A stretch of 64,000 nucleotides of DNA from Neospora caninum Liverpool (GCF_000208865.1 NC_018397.1:4369748-4433747); one strand, 5' to 3'. Positions 25,616 through 37,400 are shown, numbered from the stretch's first letter. Notes: generated from the letters alone by a model not told the origin. A program made the numbers and translations.

Positions 25616-27568
25616 AACATTGACAGGGTTTGCTTACGTTCACAAACCGTATGTGAATATGGATCGGTCAGTGTAGTTAGATACCATGACTTTTGTATCG
25701 CCTGTCGACAACCATGAGAGTACTTTTGTATGTGTAGGGGTGCATGTGAGTCAGTACACTGAGACATGGGAAGCATTTTTTAAAGATGGCTGCAGTTTCA
25801 CGATCGATTTCCTTCTGTCTGCAATCGGCGTGTTGCATTCAGGCGCAGCAGCGATTCATGATCGCGTTCATCTTTCTGTCGATTATCCAAGATATTCTCT
25901 ATGTCCTTTACTGGCGTAAGGAGAAAGTCTTTACTAAACAGCCACTTCGGGACCCATCCGAAGCCAGTTCAAGTCCTCTGTCCTGCCCTTCCTTCTCGTC
26001 TCTTTCAAGCTTGACTGTACACGTTGTGCCGTGTCCGCCAGGATTTGAGAGTCCTGTCGCATCGCTCATTCTCTCCACATCCCCTTTTGTAGCCCTGAGA
26101 AATGGTTTCTCAGGAAAATGGCGACAACGTTTCGGGCACATTTGTGTTCCTTTCGTCTCCTTCCTGCGCGTTCGAGCCACCGAATTGGTCACTTGTAGAT
26201 CTCTTTGCTGACCAAAACGCAAACACGCGGCTTCGAAAGAAGAAGCAGCAGATCAGGGAAAAGGCTTGCCTCGTATCTCGGAATGGCCATCGCCCCGAGC
26301 CAACGCCTCCACAGTGATGATATTGTATCCTGAAGTCGCCGCAGTGTAACTCTGTTAAACCATTTTGTGAGTCCGTGGACGTTCACAGGTGTTATAGATG
26401 TTCGGGTGTCGTACTATCATTCGTGAAGGTGCAAAGGTTTTGCTGGAAGCCGTTAGAGGCGAAATGGATGTCTGGGTAACCGGTCTATCTGGGTTTCCGT
26501 CTCCCGGTCCAAAGATAACTCTTTCATTTGGACGGGAGATCTCGCTTTTTACGGTTTAAGGTTAAACTTGTAATGTCCGGAGGCAGGAACTGCGCATGAC
26601 AATCGCTCGGTATTAAAAGGGAGATCCATTCCAAAATGGTGGATTGTCGGTATTTATGTTCAACTGTTTCCGTTGTTGCGTCTCCTCAGCTATTCGTTGG
26701 TTTGCGCATGACTGGCTAGCATTGTCTAGCGACACAGAAGGTCTTCATGTTCTCGTTACCTTCTTTGCGCTGCTTGAGGTCTGCCTGAAGGTAAGGAAAC
26801 TGACTTTTTGAAAGGAAATACTGCCTCTCAACATGTGGTGTCAGGGTGTCCTGCTTCCTGCGTTTAGTCCATCCTATCTGTAGATGCCTTGTTCATCCTG
26901 GATACGAAGTCTACGAGTTTCTGGAGCGTGGATTTACGGATGCTATTGATGCTGTGTGGAGCCCCTGACAGAGAGGGATAGGTGAAAACAACACTTTTGA
27001 GAGGCACGGGGAGGGCGCGGTTGCAGCATTTGATGTTCACGAAGTGCTGTTGGGCTGTACATCGTCTCTTGATTCCGCGCCCGACATTTAGCTGTTGCTT
27101 CGGTCTTTCGGGTCCGTCTTTAGGCTTCTTTGCAAAGGAAATCATAGGCATGTGAGGTTACAATCAAGGCATACAGCAGATCGAGCAGCACGACGGAGTA
27201 AAACGAGCCACCGACTGTACTCTTGGAGTTATCCATTGTGAGTAGCGAAGACACGCCTGGCCTAGGGATATGCATTTGCAATACAGCTGAAAGCGTGCGC
27301 TGCATGTCTGTGGTTTCGTTTTCAGCTGCTTCTTCTGGCACTTCTGCTTATTCCGGGGGCAGGGGTTAACACCCAGGAAGCCGTTAAGGTCTGGTTTCAG
27401 CGGCTTGGACACCAGGAGCAACGACGAGAGACGCAGATGCCCCTGATTGTGACAGGACAATCAGCTCCCCTCGCTGCTCCAGGTTCCGCTGGTCCGCCTC
27501 CCGCACTCAACTTTTCTCAAGTCACGTCTCGGCCTTCCTTCTCCTCTGAAGTCGTGTTTTCATCGTGA
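25070..27568 (+). CDS. four-span membrane protein, AGTRAP-like (four exons, 187 aa)
   Basis: Four short exons join in phase: 25070-25216 (ATG in an AAAAATGG context, donor GTAAGG), 25843-25915 (donor GTAAGG), 26690-26790 (donor GTAAGG) and 27326-27568 (TGA). Each acceptor has a pyrimidine tract and YAG. The product has four hydrophobic spans: ECLMLAIAALGAL, FPLFVYLWWTFFSV, MIAFIFLSIIQDILYVLYW, and a last one across the exon 3-4 junction (VTFFALLEVCLKLLLLALLL). A Pro/Ser-rich, probably cytosolic C-terminus follows. Length, span spacing, the Asp within span 3 (QDILYVLYWP) and a DTEGLHV segment before span 4 resemble the angiotensin-receptor-associated protein family (human AGTRAP, 159 aa). That assignment is by eye and tentative; a generic small polytopic protein is the alternative. 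The splice model itself is well supported. Confidence 0.65.
25589..25615. repeat. (TA)n microsatellite
   Basis: An AT dinucleotide run in the first intron of the AGTRAP-like gene. Confidence 0.85.
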
Positions 27569-28805
27569 ACGGACAAACATTTCGGGTTGGTGGGCAGCCG
27601 CAGGTTTGGTCTGTCTGTGGTCTGTGCCGACTCCACGCCCATTGACTGAGACTCACGTTAAACGGTCTTCCGCCGCCCGCTAGGAGTCGTCCCCTCAGAA
27701 CGAGAGATTCTCCAACGAGAGTACACAGGAGCCAGGGGAAAGACGACTGGCAATAGAATCGAGACTAGTAGATACGCGAAAGGTTTGCAGCCGACGATGT
27801 CACCAGAGCAGCTGTCGCAACAGTCGGGCACCTTGCTTGGGGGCGCTCCTTGAGGGGTCTCCCTCTCTAAGGATAGAGTATTTTAGGTGTGTGGACAGAT
27901 CAGGGGATGCAAAGCCAGTGCATCCTTTTGCACGCAAACTTCAGTATATGAAATACTATGACGTCACCTCAAAAGGAAATGTCCTGTGTCTACGGAAGAT
28001 GCCTGGATTTTACCAGGATAGCGGACGAAAGCATTAGTAAGTCGCACTGCTTTCTGGCCAACAATGTGCTTCCACTGGTAAGTCTTGCGCTGTCCATCTT
28101 CTTTATCGGAACTACGGCAACGATTAGAAACTTAAACAAGGTCAAAAGCGAAGCAGGAAGAACCGCTGCCAGGTTAATTGGACCCAGGGCCACACGCCAT
28201 TACAGTCGGACAGATACAAGCGACAGCGCTCAGCGTCTTGAATTCGTACACACCGGAAACACGTTTTCTAGCATAAAGCACATACGCTGGACACCACGCA
28301 CACCCATGGATGCATGCATGGGACGTCCATCTATCGAGGGAGGCCCGACAAAAGTCATGCACGCACACACTGTAGGCTCCTTGCCTGTAACCCACCTGGA
28401 ACATGCTACTTCAGAGCTTGCTTAGCTTCTTCATTTGTAAGCGGAACGAAGAAATAACTGCAGACGCTGTGAGCGATGTGAAACAGTTTCCCCAACATTG
28501 GCTCAGTTGCAATCTTTGGTAGGCACGTGAGAGTGTCGCTTTGTCGCGAGCCCATCTGACAGGCAGTGTCGGAGTCGTGATTCTAGCACCACAGAGAAAT
28601 CCTGGAGCTGCCAAAATGCATCACTGGCATCCTTAACAACAGGCGACAGATTAGTAGCAATGTCGCTCATGTTCGATGGTTCGGCTGCCCTGTGTTCCAG
28701 CGATCGAAATCTCGACGCTGCCATCCGTTGCACAAACAAGTTCGACAGTACGCGGCCTCGCTATGTCGAACATCAAAAAACTGCTCTACTAAGTATCAAG
28801 TCCCT
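27569..28805. other. intergenic, one unsupported ORF
   Basis: It lies between convergent genes, AGTRAP-like (+) and the small secreted protein (-). A 155-codon ATG frame at 27958-28425 (+) contains one hydrophobic stretch (LPLVSLALSIFFIG) but lacks any other sign of coding. Otherwise I see only likely 3' untranslated sequence. Confidence 0.4.
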
Positions 28806-29387
28806 TCAAGAGTCGAAACCTGCAACGGGGTGACGTAATAAAAACACTGCTCCAATGATCCATCTGCGTATGGCAGACACTAAGCCTTTCATTCCCGACA
28901 TGAACCGTCTTTTCACCTCCATCGTGAGGGTTTCTTTCTTGCATCTCCTGGAGCTCTTAGAGAGGAATTGACCCGCGTTCACTGACCATGATCCGATTTC
29001 GTCTCGATATAGTTTGCCCGTCCTGCCCGCAACACCAGGGCGCACTACACTGTTTGCAGAAACGTCATCTGTGCCTTTGCTGGACAGTCCACCTGCTGAT
29101 GTTTCAGGTGTCATTGGACAACCGAATCCCTCGCGGTACGACGAACAAGGCTGAAAAGTACTCGTACCAGGTTCACATGTAAGAGTTCCCACCGGCGTCT
29201 CGCCTAGTTCCCCAGAGAGATTTTGTTCATCGGTATCTGTCACACTCTGGCATGGTAACGACATAAGTTGTTCAAGGGTGTGACTTGTGTTGGTAGCATA
29301 GAGACTGCAGGCGCAAACAACAGCAACGAAATGTGCGACCACTAATAGCACCAAAAGCGGAAGTTCCCACAAACGCCTGCACGCCAT
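28806..29387 (-). CDS. small secreted protein with signal peptide (about 193 aa)
   Basis: The frame has ATGs at 29432 and 29387. I prefer 29387 because it puts a classical signal peptide at the very N-terminus: ACRRLWE, then the core LLVLLVVAHFVAVVCA. The mature chain is Ser/Thr/Gly-rich with several Cys residues. It ends in a basic, amphipathic to hydrophobic segment (VKRRFMSGMKGLVSAIRRW, then IIGAVFLL). Such a membrane-seeking C-terminal helix is common in dense-granule proteins, so a secreted, membrane-associated role is inferred. No domain was recognised. Upstream exons cannot be excluded, and the frame may be only part of a larger gene. Confidence 0.5.
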   Translation of the reverse strand: MACRRLWELPLLVLLVVAHFVAVVCACSLYATNTSHTLEQLMSLPCQSVTDTDEQNLSGELGETPVGTLTCEPGTSTFQPCSSYREGFGCPMTPETSAGGLSSKGTDDVSANSVVRPGVAGRTGKLYRDEIGSWSVNAGQFLSKSSRRCKKETLTMEVKRRFMSGMKGLVSAIRRWIIGAVFLLRHPVAGFDS

Positions 29388-32300
29388 CTTCGTTGCTCCG
29401 TATTGGTCATTACCGTCGGAAAAAGTTGGCATACGGGCAAAACAAACTAGAGGTGTACTTGCCAGACACCTAAATAAAACATCTAACAAGAGGACAAACT
29501 TGAAAAATAAAAGGAAATTATGTTACCAGAAGTGAAGCGCTGGAATCCCGATCATATTCTCACCGACATGCCATAGTTTCGCAATTTATAACTTTCATGT
29601 ATACATGTGTACAGAGTTATTTGTAAAGATGTCTGGAGCGTCATCTGAAGCCTTTGGAACACAGGGCACATTAGAGCCACAGAGTCATACCGTTGTCTGT
29701 TACCCCCACCGAGCTACTGAACGTGAACTGTCCGCTGGATTTCAGGACACGCGTACGCGGGTGGACACCTCGCTCGACGTTTTCAGATTGCGACGTCAAT
29801 GTGCAAACCCGCGGACGACTTTACGTCGTATCCCCGACTGACGAAGCGGCGATTCCAACACTCGGCAGCCGGAGCTATATACAGATTTTGGGCACTGGAG
29901 ACATTATATCACTGGATCTGAATCGTTCGTGATGGGACAAAAGTCCGTATCCTTCCGATGTGTAGTTGAGAAAGTCAGTGCCATGCAGCGAACTTCGTTG
30001 TGTGCGGCGCCGCATCAAGGGTCCTGCTTGGATAGCGCCAACATCTGCTAATCCCGCGGCAGTCCTTCCTACGATGGTACACCGCTGTCCTTTATTAAGT
30101 CATGATCGAGTTGATACAGAAACAGGACGTGTCCTCTCGTCCTCTCTGCCGAAGCGTACGGTGTTGTGGCGCGGCGCCCGGCTACGGCTCCCCTCTGCGC
30201 GAAAGTAAGGAGAGCGCCTAAGTTTTCTTTCTGTCGACAAATCAGCGGAAAAATTGGTGTGCATGCTGTGAGAGAGCGTAGAAACACAATTAAAAACCTG
30301 TATCGTACATGAAACGAGGCTCGTAAGTATTCGAAGCAAACATTAAGCAGAATATCTGTAAAACGTACACGAATCAAACACACACCCAGCTTTTAAACGG
30401 GGGTGGCCAATACTGTCGGTAAAGAACAGGTCGCGAAGATGGAAACTTCTGCAATCGTCTAGTGACCAGTTCGCCATTTTATTGCGGGTGTAGACTTCTC
30501 CTTTGCCTCATCTCGCGGTGTTGTGCACATTCAGTCGGCTCTTCCCGAAACGATGCGGACTTTAGATAAGCTGTTCAGCCTATCACCAGAAAGGTGGATA
30601 GCGTGCAAAAAAGAGTCAACGACGTTCGAAGGAACTTTCGGCTTTTTACGAGCAAAGTTGGGCGGCGGTGACCAACGGGACGCGCGGGCGGGCATCTCCA
30701 GGGACTTGTACGTGCCCTGGGCCGGCGAGCAGCAGTTGCTTACGCCACTAGAGAGAGAGCCATGGATACGCATACGCTCCATTCACAGCCTCCGGAGTGT
30801 TTGTTCAAAACAATGATGTTGGGTGCATGTCTAGACAGACTTGGCAACATCGCGGGAAGATGCCTCACGCACTCTTGCTGTTGGGGGTGTTGAGGCGAGC
30901 AGTGACTGCTACAGAAGCACTGAACATATCAGGCCCTTTCATACACGGCTGCGCGATACGTTTTTAATCTTCTAGAATCGAGACATAGATTCTTTTTTCC
31001 GCTCGGCATATTTCTCAATGTCCTTTTGGTGGATACCCTATTGCGGTCCCCATGTGGGGCCACAGATTCCGCGTCAGATGAGCATTTGAGATGCCTTGTC
31101 GATTGGGAGGATTGCCTAGTCATCGTTTCCCATACAGCGAAGCTCGCGCTCCGTCTTTGCAGAAAAAGGGTTCCGAGGGAGAGGGAGACGTTTTGACGAC
31201 CCCCTTTCCTTATGTACACACTAGCGGAGAACCAGAACGCTCGAAGCTCGTATGGGGCAAAAGCTTGCTGGAGGGATTGCGCATCTGAAGAATCCTGGCG
31301 CACACATGGAGGCGCATCGAGGGGATATTCCCAGCGCAGCGGAGGGTTCTAAAAGAGGACAGCTCAGCCTTCTGCATGAGGACTTTTAACAGCGATGATT
31401 CCTGTCTGGAGTTTGCTCCCCCCGGCCCGTGCGTCGGTGGCCTCACCGCGCAGACAACCTAGAAAAGAATGCCTCCCAGCTCCTTGGAAAAAGCTAGGGG
31501 GCTTGCACGGAAGTGCCGACAGGAAAATGCGATCAGGGGTGCAAGGGGCGCCACTCCACGATCCTTGCGCGATCACTGACCAAACTTTCTGCGGTTGGCG
31601 CGGTGTCCTCTCCGTCAGGCGAGCTAGCGGTTTTGACACCGGCGCTAGCGCTTCAGACCCGGACTGTCGCGCAGCGGGCATCGAACTCTGTTTGTGATCC
31701 GAGGGAATTTCGGGTTTTAGAGGGCGAGGAAAATGGGTAAGTGACACGTTCCGAAGAGTACTTTTCGGTATCTCTCTAGAAACAGTGTCGTGCTTGCCTT
31801 GTTAACGCAAAGCAGGGGCTGGTGTCTCATCCCTCCGGATATGCGTGTCTGCGCACCCGCACGAATTTCTCCGTCCAGTGCAATGCGCCGAGACAACCTC
31901 GACGGCCTCGGCAATTGCGTATTCCGAAGTTCCACAATCGAGAAATCAAACAGCCGATGAAGGATTTCGGCTTTGCTTTTTGTGAGAGTGGCAAGAGGCT
32001 TTTCTTGTGAGAGGGTGCGGATGCACATCGAATGAATCGACTACATGAGCCTGCTGCCACTGATCATCCGTGCTTGAAAGCCGCGGCTTGTCCTTTCGAG
32101 AACCTCATTCGGAGGGGATGCGAGGCGGTGATTCCAGCATACAGGTCAAACACGTGACGTCTGACAGTAAAAGAAGTTGTGGCGTGAGAATCCGGACTGC
32201 GGTTATCTCGTTGTAACGAGCGGTCTCGTTGAGCGCAGAATCGACTCTGTGTCATCCTTGGGCTGCCCGACTGAATCGAGAGCAATCGATAGCACCGGGA

Positions 32301-32440
32301 ACAGGCATGACTCGCGGCAACGTACTGCCACCCATAAACTGCGGCGTGCATTGGAATTCCTTTTTCCGATCGTACCCGTCTCAAGCGTTCCACTGAAGCC
32401 GTCCAGGGAGCTCCTCTCCTAAACGCAGTCGCCTCTAACC
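29388..32440. other. gap with several exon-like fragments but no resolved gene
   Basis: Three stretches look partly like coding DNA on the + strand. One at 29675-29932 is listed separately. A second has an ATG at 30553 (RTLDKLFSLSPERW) and stays open for 88 codons. A third is a frame that runs to a strong donor (GTAAGT) at 31737, with exon-like DNA after a CAG acceptor at 31815. I could not chain them with consistent phases. A pyrimidine tract plus CAG at 32428 suggests an intron ends just before the ATG of the gene at 32441. Confidence 0.35.
29675..29932 (+). CDS. possible terminal coding exon, unknown protein
   Basis: A TTAG acceptor-like site at 29671-29674 is followed by a frame open for 85 codons to a TGA. 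The translation is balanced and beta-strand-like, not low-complexity (for example VNVQTRGRLYVVSPTDEAA and SYIQILGTGDIISLDL). Upstream exons of a matching gene were not found. It lies just upstream of, and divergent from, the small secreted gene on the minus strand. It may be chance. Confidence 0.25.
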   Translation, partial: SHRVIPLSVTPTELLNVNCPLDFRTRVRGWTPRSTFSDCDVNVQTRGRLYVVSPTDEAAIPTLGSRSYIQILGTGDIISLDLNRS

Positions 32441-33814
32441 ATGTATTTCCCGTATGTATCAGCCACTGCACAACCGCAAAACTGCAGCGTGCCCCATCAA
32501 GTCTTAATGCAGTGGCCGGCGTCTGTCGGAGTTGCCCAGCCGCAGCAGTCGCTTCTTGTACTGCCTTCCCCGACTTCAGCAGGTGCTGTTCTCTGCCCAG
32601 TAAGCCACTGTCTGGGTCACTGCGACGCGGGTAGAAGTTCGAGGCTGCCGCACTCTCAAAGCCACCTTCCTGAACCGCGCCTCCATCAGTTCACTCGTAT
32701 CTTTCCAGAATGGGAAGTAGACGAACTGGATTTCGAGGACGCGTGCACACGAATGCGCGATGGAGCTCGTCGGGCAGGAATCAGCGCCAATAAGCACCGG
32801 AGGCGGACTACCGACCAGTCAACTCAGTGTTCTTTGGAGAGTGTGGAAGAGAAAAAAGCGCCGGAGCAAGACAAGAACGAAGTGAACCGTGTCGTCGGCG
32901 ATATCAACATTAGCGGCGTCGTCCAGTTTGGACAAACAGACGACACGAGTGTGCCGCAGGCTAGCGGCGAGCATGTTGATGATGCCGACTTTGATCGGTT
33001 TCAGCCGTTCCATCGGCCACTGATGAGCTGCGCCCGGTCACAACCGAGACAGGACAGTTGGTCACGCTACGACCTAGAGTTAAAGCGGTTCCACAAATGG
33101 CGGCAAGAGCAGCAGAGACCGCCGCTGGGAAGGATTCCAAAGCATCGGGTGGCGTTCCCACAGCGCTCTGTGAGCGACAATCCCGCAAGTTCCGTCTTGC
33201 AGGCGAGAGTCAGACGGGTCTATGACCATGCTCACCACACCCCTCTTCATCCTGATGACAGTTATGTGTACAAGTTCTTGGATGAACGTCGAGCGAGACA
33301 CGCTGATGCCTTTTCAGGAGTCAACACGTGCAGCGGAAAACGGCGGTACGACCGTCCACCCCCTTTGGAGCCGTATATCCCGTATGATCCACACATGCTG
33401 AGGATGGCCGGCGTCCAAACACCCGCTCGTCCTCGCTTTTCGGCAGGGCAAAACCTGGGACGGGAACACAGAAGAAAGAGCTGCGATGCACACAGCGATG
33501 GCGACGTACTCCCCTCAGGTGTCCATGGCGGCGATCTGTATCCCTGCCCTCGGCCGGATTCCTTCCATACGGGGTTGACGTTTAAAGGGAAACTCCGGTC
33601 ACTACGACAGGGGGAAGAGCACGGCAGCTCTGGAAAGGCGTCTGGGAAGTTGGACGGTTTGGAGAAGCAGGGAAATCTGTCAGGGTCTGTACGGATTGCC
33701 GGCGAAGATGACGGATTCTCCGTGTCGGGGTCATTCTTGGTACCTCTATCCGCAGATGAAGGCCGAGCCAAAATGAGGGAAGGAACTCCTCCGCCGTGGC
33801 GATCGAAGAACTAG
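32441..33814 (+). CDS. hypothetical protein, 457 aa, coccidian-type
   Basis: A single long ATG frame encodes 457 residues. An acceptor-like pyrimidine tract ending in CAG lies 13 bases upstream of the ATG and the frame is open back to it. The gene may therefore have an upstream non-coding or coding exon. The protein has no signal peptide or membrane span. The N-terminus is Gln/Pro/Ser-rich, and the middle is charged with His, Arg and Asp (for example DDADFDRFQPFHRP and LELKRFHKWRQEQQRPP). A Tyr/Pro block follows (PPPLEPYIPYDPHMLRM), and the C-terminus is basic and Gly/Ser-rich. No domain was recognised. A cytosolic or cytoskeletal role would be a guess. The frame is long and compositionally even, so I regard it as real. 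Confidence 0.68.
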   Translation: MYFPYVSATAQPQNCSVPHQVLMQWPASVGVAQPQQSLLVLPSPTSAGAVLCPVSHCLGHCDAGRSSRLPHSQSHLPEPRLHQFTRIFPEWEVDELDFEDACTRMRDGARRAGISANKHRRRTTDQSTQCSLESVEEKKAPEQDKNEVNRVVGDINISGVVQFGQTDDTSVPQASGEHVDDADFDRFQPFHRPLMSCARSQPRQDSWSRYDLELKRFHKWRQEQQRPPLGRIPKHRVAFPQRSVSDNPASSVLQARVRRVYDHAHHTPLHPDDSYVYKFLDERRARHADAFSGVNTCSGKRRYDRPPPLEPYIPYDPHMLRMAGVQTPARPRFSAGQNLGREHRRKSCDAHSDGDVLPSGVHGGDLYPCPRPDSFHTGLTFKGKLRSLRQGEEHGSSGKASGKLDGLEKQGNLSGSVRIAGEDDGFSVSGSFLVPLSADEGRAKMREGTPPPWRSKN

Positions 33815-36800
33815 CGTCGTGCGGAGTTGTACTGTATCACATGCCAGAATACTTTGTACTTTTTCGGCGTTCAGTGTGTGCTGTGAGAGACTTGCACGGT
33901 TGGTCACGTAGATAAACGAAAGTTGTAGGAACCGCTTTGCCACTGTGACACTCAAAAGCAGCTTTTGTCGTCTGTGTCTCCCCCTCCCGATTTGTGGTGC
34001 TGTTAGAGCTCTGGACCCCGTCGAGCTCGAATACCAAAGTCGGGCGAACAACGCTATAATGCCCAAAGCTGCCTGCAACGCTAAGCGGTCGCTACTGCTT
34101 GCCCGTTCACAGACTGAATGACGCTTCACGCTGTCTGAGGATTTCCTTTCCGCAGAGCACCCGAGATGCAAGCACAGTAGCGTGTGCCATGTCCAATCCC
34201 CTAAAATAAAAAAAAACAGCGGCGTGTCACCCACGCTGAGGTGGGTGTTCGTGAGGTGTCTCTTCTACACCAGGAAAGTAGTTACAGTCGGTCACTACAG
34301 AAACTGAAAAGTCGAGCATCTCGTGAACGGGAAGTCCTGTGGCACAGCCCAAACACGGCAGCAGGGTCCGATGAGCGTTAACGCACTATCCAACGGGGGG
34401 GGGGCACAGCAACTAATACCGTTTATGGAGGAGTGCCCAGCCCTATTCTACCTTTAATAGTTGTTTTACTGGGGTGTAATACGCGACAAAATCCCTTCTG
34501 GCTGGTAGGTGACCACCGCCCTTGGCGCCCTCGTCATCTGCTGTCCAGTCTTCCGAAGGAGCTGTCCCGTCGAGGGAAATCCGTAACAGAGGCCGCAGGA
34601 GTGGGCAACGCACGTGTCGCTATTGTAGAGCACGCGCCCACATGAGGCTTTTATTGGAGGCAAGCGAGCTTACCGAAAAGGTAAGACAGTTTTGACAGCC
34701 CTATTTGCTGCCGTGATTCGTCCGAGAGTCCGGACTGCGGGGTCCGCCTCCGCCGGTGACCTTAGCGGGGTCGGTGGAAGATCCCCGGGTTTGCCCAACA
34801 GAATTGACGTTCCTGAATAAAGTGCCTCTAGAATACGCTATCCGTCGGCTTGATAGGGTGTCTCGAACGTAGAGTTTTCCTCAGCTCCTAGATGTCAGCT
34901 GCGGCAACGCCGGACCTACAGTGGGAAAGCTGCACAGAGTAGCCAGGTCTGAATGCGCGCGCGCTCGCATATTCGGTCCTTTCTGCCCTAACTCACATCC
35001 AGAGATGCGTGTGGTGTGGAACAGGAGCGCGCGGAAAAAGTGAATTGAGCTATGGATTATCCCCATGGTCCTAGTGAAGTCCGTTGTCTCATATGGAAGA
35101 CTTGGAACAATACGCCATAGCATCTCCAGGGCCGACACACAGTCGCACACGGATCTCCCAGTACCGGGAAAAGCGGGACAGGGCACTCTACTGGTGCGCG
35201 GGGTATCGCTTTGCCGTGACACGTTCATTGGAGCAAGTCGCTGTTGTGTGTTGACGAGTAAGGGGCGTAAACTTTATTTGCCAAGCACATATTGTGTTTT
35301 CTGTGGCCTCCTGCGTCGTTGCTTCTCTGTGCGGAGTTGTTCACTGCCTCGATTCGTATCTTTTCAAGTAAAGAATACCGCACCAGCGCCGCACCATAGC
35401 TCGCCTCATCCAGAGCAACGCCATGCCCCGCTGACTCCGGATAGGCAGCCCTATGTTGAGGGCGTCCACCAGTTTAGAAGACTCTGTTGGACGAGTAATC
35501 CATCGACTTCAAAATCCGCTTTCCTACGATTTAGTCGGGAAGTGTATGCGCATTAATCAGTTACCACACCATGGACGTGCCAAGCAACCCTGAGACATCG
35601 ATTCCCTCTCTTCTCCCTTCTGCCGACAGTGGCTAGCGAGCCCCGCCGGCGCCCGCGGTTGCAACGACCGGGCAAACCACAGTGGATCGTGGCCGGTCAC
35701 TCGCTGGTCGATGCTAGAGATAATTCAACAAATCGAGGTTCTCCTTGGACGAAAGGACACAGGAAACTTTGTGTGTCCCGCAGTGTCACTTGCTTGAGTC
35801 GTACCACATTCTGTCCTTTTCATCGCTTGACGGGGGGAAATCCGTGAAAGTAGAAGGTTTAAGCCCAGAGCTGGGCCCCTGAGTGTGACCGGGCAAAGCG
35901 TAAGCGCGTGCCAAAAATTTGCTTGCCCACGAGTTTCGGCTTTCTTGCGAGAAGGCGCAACCCCGGGAGTAGTCGTAATCAACCTACTGAAGCGTCACTT
36001 GTCCTTTTGTTTTCTTAGACCGACATCAATGCCGCCAGAGTCCTCGTTTCTGCCGGAAAAGTCCCAGAGTGTGCCGACATGCTTGGAAACAGAAGGCTCG
36101 GCAGTGTAACTACACCAGAAGCCTATGCCCGTAGAGGAGCCAGCAAGTTCCAGTAGGACCAGGTGGCACGTGGAGGTACTTATGCTGAAGTGTGTTCGAA
36201 TCCCTGACTTACGTCTTCCTATATTGTCTCCCCTCGCAACCGTCACACTCCCCGTCTCGCAGCACAGCCGTCGTCCCAGTCTCAGGTTAAGTTTGTGTAC
36301 CCCAGAAAGGATATCCAGGAACAGGGTCTCTCGTGCATCGATCTCTGAATGACCTGTCTACTTTTTGTCTACTGACAGTGAGCCATCAACGGACTGAGAC
36401 ACGTGAGAAGGGTTGACAGAGGATTTCTCGTCCTGCCGGCAGTGCATCGACTGCTCGTTTAGGGACGACCAAGCATCGCTCTTCGCCTTGGACTGTTTAC
36501 ATTCTCACTATTGAGGGATAGGGTAGGGGGGCGCAAGACTCTTCCGAGATCCTGGGTCTCGAAACGCGTACGACACACCAGATCGCGCCGCACCTCTTCA
36601 AAGGATCTGCTGTCCTGCTCGGGCCGGGAGGGACTCAGGCAGGCGTCCTCATGGAACGCCTGGGTTTTCAACTGCCTATCGCGGATCGCCGTCGTCAGGC
36701 TCCCGGAATCCACCCTTTTTGTGTCAGCCATCTAAGCTTGTCTGCTTGGATCTTGAAGGGGCGACACGATGGGTAACGGCCAATCGGGCGAGTCCCAGAC

Positions 36801-37400
36801 ACGTGAGTTTCTGTCCGAACACGATGACCTCGTGCTCGACATATCCTGTTACGTCTGTAGAATCCGGCCACGCAACCCCTTCCCGGGAGAGCCCAGCGGT
36901 GGGTGCTTTCCACACAGGGGAGAAACAAATTCGCTGGCGTACGGATGCCAACAAAAAACCCTTTGACACGAAGTCAGAGTTATAACAGGCCGTCCTTCGC
37001 AGTTTCTTAACTGTGGCCTGCAGCTACGACTGCCGTGAAGCAGAACAGTATTGAACCGCTTTGTCGTTTTGGGGCTGGCGCCGCAGGCCGAGGGCATGGA
37101 GGTTTGCGATCGAAGACAATCATTTGGTTGAACGCAAATGGTCACCCTATAGGCCTTTCAGTTCGAGCGACTGGAAGATTGAGGGCCAGGCAGCCGTGTC
37201 CTGACCAGCAGATCATGTGAAGAGGTTCATCTGCGACACGCCGTCTCCACTCCCGGATCGTACTAGATTGGTAATCTCGCGCACCCGATTTCTGAGCCAT
37301 ACAGTCCAACCTTGTCCAAAAGAGCATGCGACCTGGACCGACAGTCTGCCTTCCCTCAAGCAACCAAACCGGGTTTGCCTGCCTGTCTGCCGTCGTTCAG
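33815..37400. other. upstream region of the MIC7-like gene; signal exon not found
   Basis: The + MIC7-like gene needs an upstream exon ending in phase 1 that encodes a signal peptide, and no convincing candidate was found here. Fragments considered: an ATG frame at 36769 (GNGQSGESQT, then donor GTGAGT), and an open exon-like stretch after a CTGCAG acceptor near 37023 (SKTIIWLNANGHPIG). Neither carries a signal sequence. A G-homopolymer lies at 34397-34405. Confidence 0.4.

Noticed and set aside
27958..28425. 155-codon + ORF with one hydrophobic stretch
   Set aside because: No homology or codon signal; lies where 3' untranslated regions of convergent genes are expected. Kept only as a note in the gap entry.
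33746..34234. 162-codon minus ORF overlapping the end of the 457-aa gene
   Set aside because: Antisense overlap, no ordered domain, random-looking composition.
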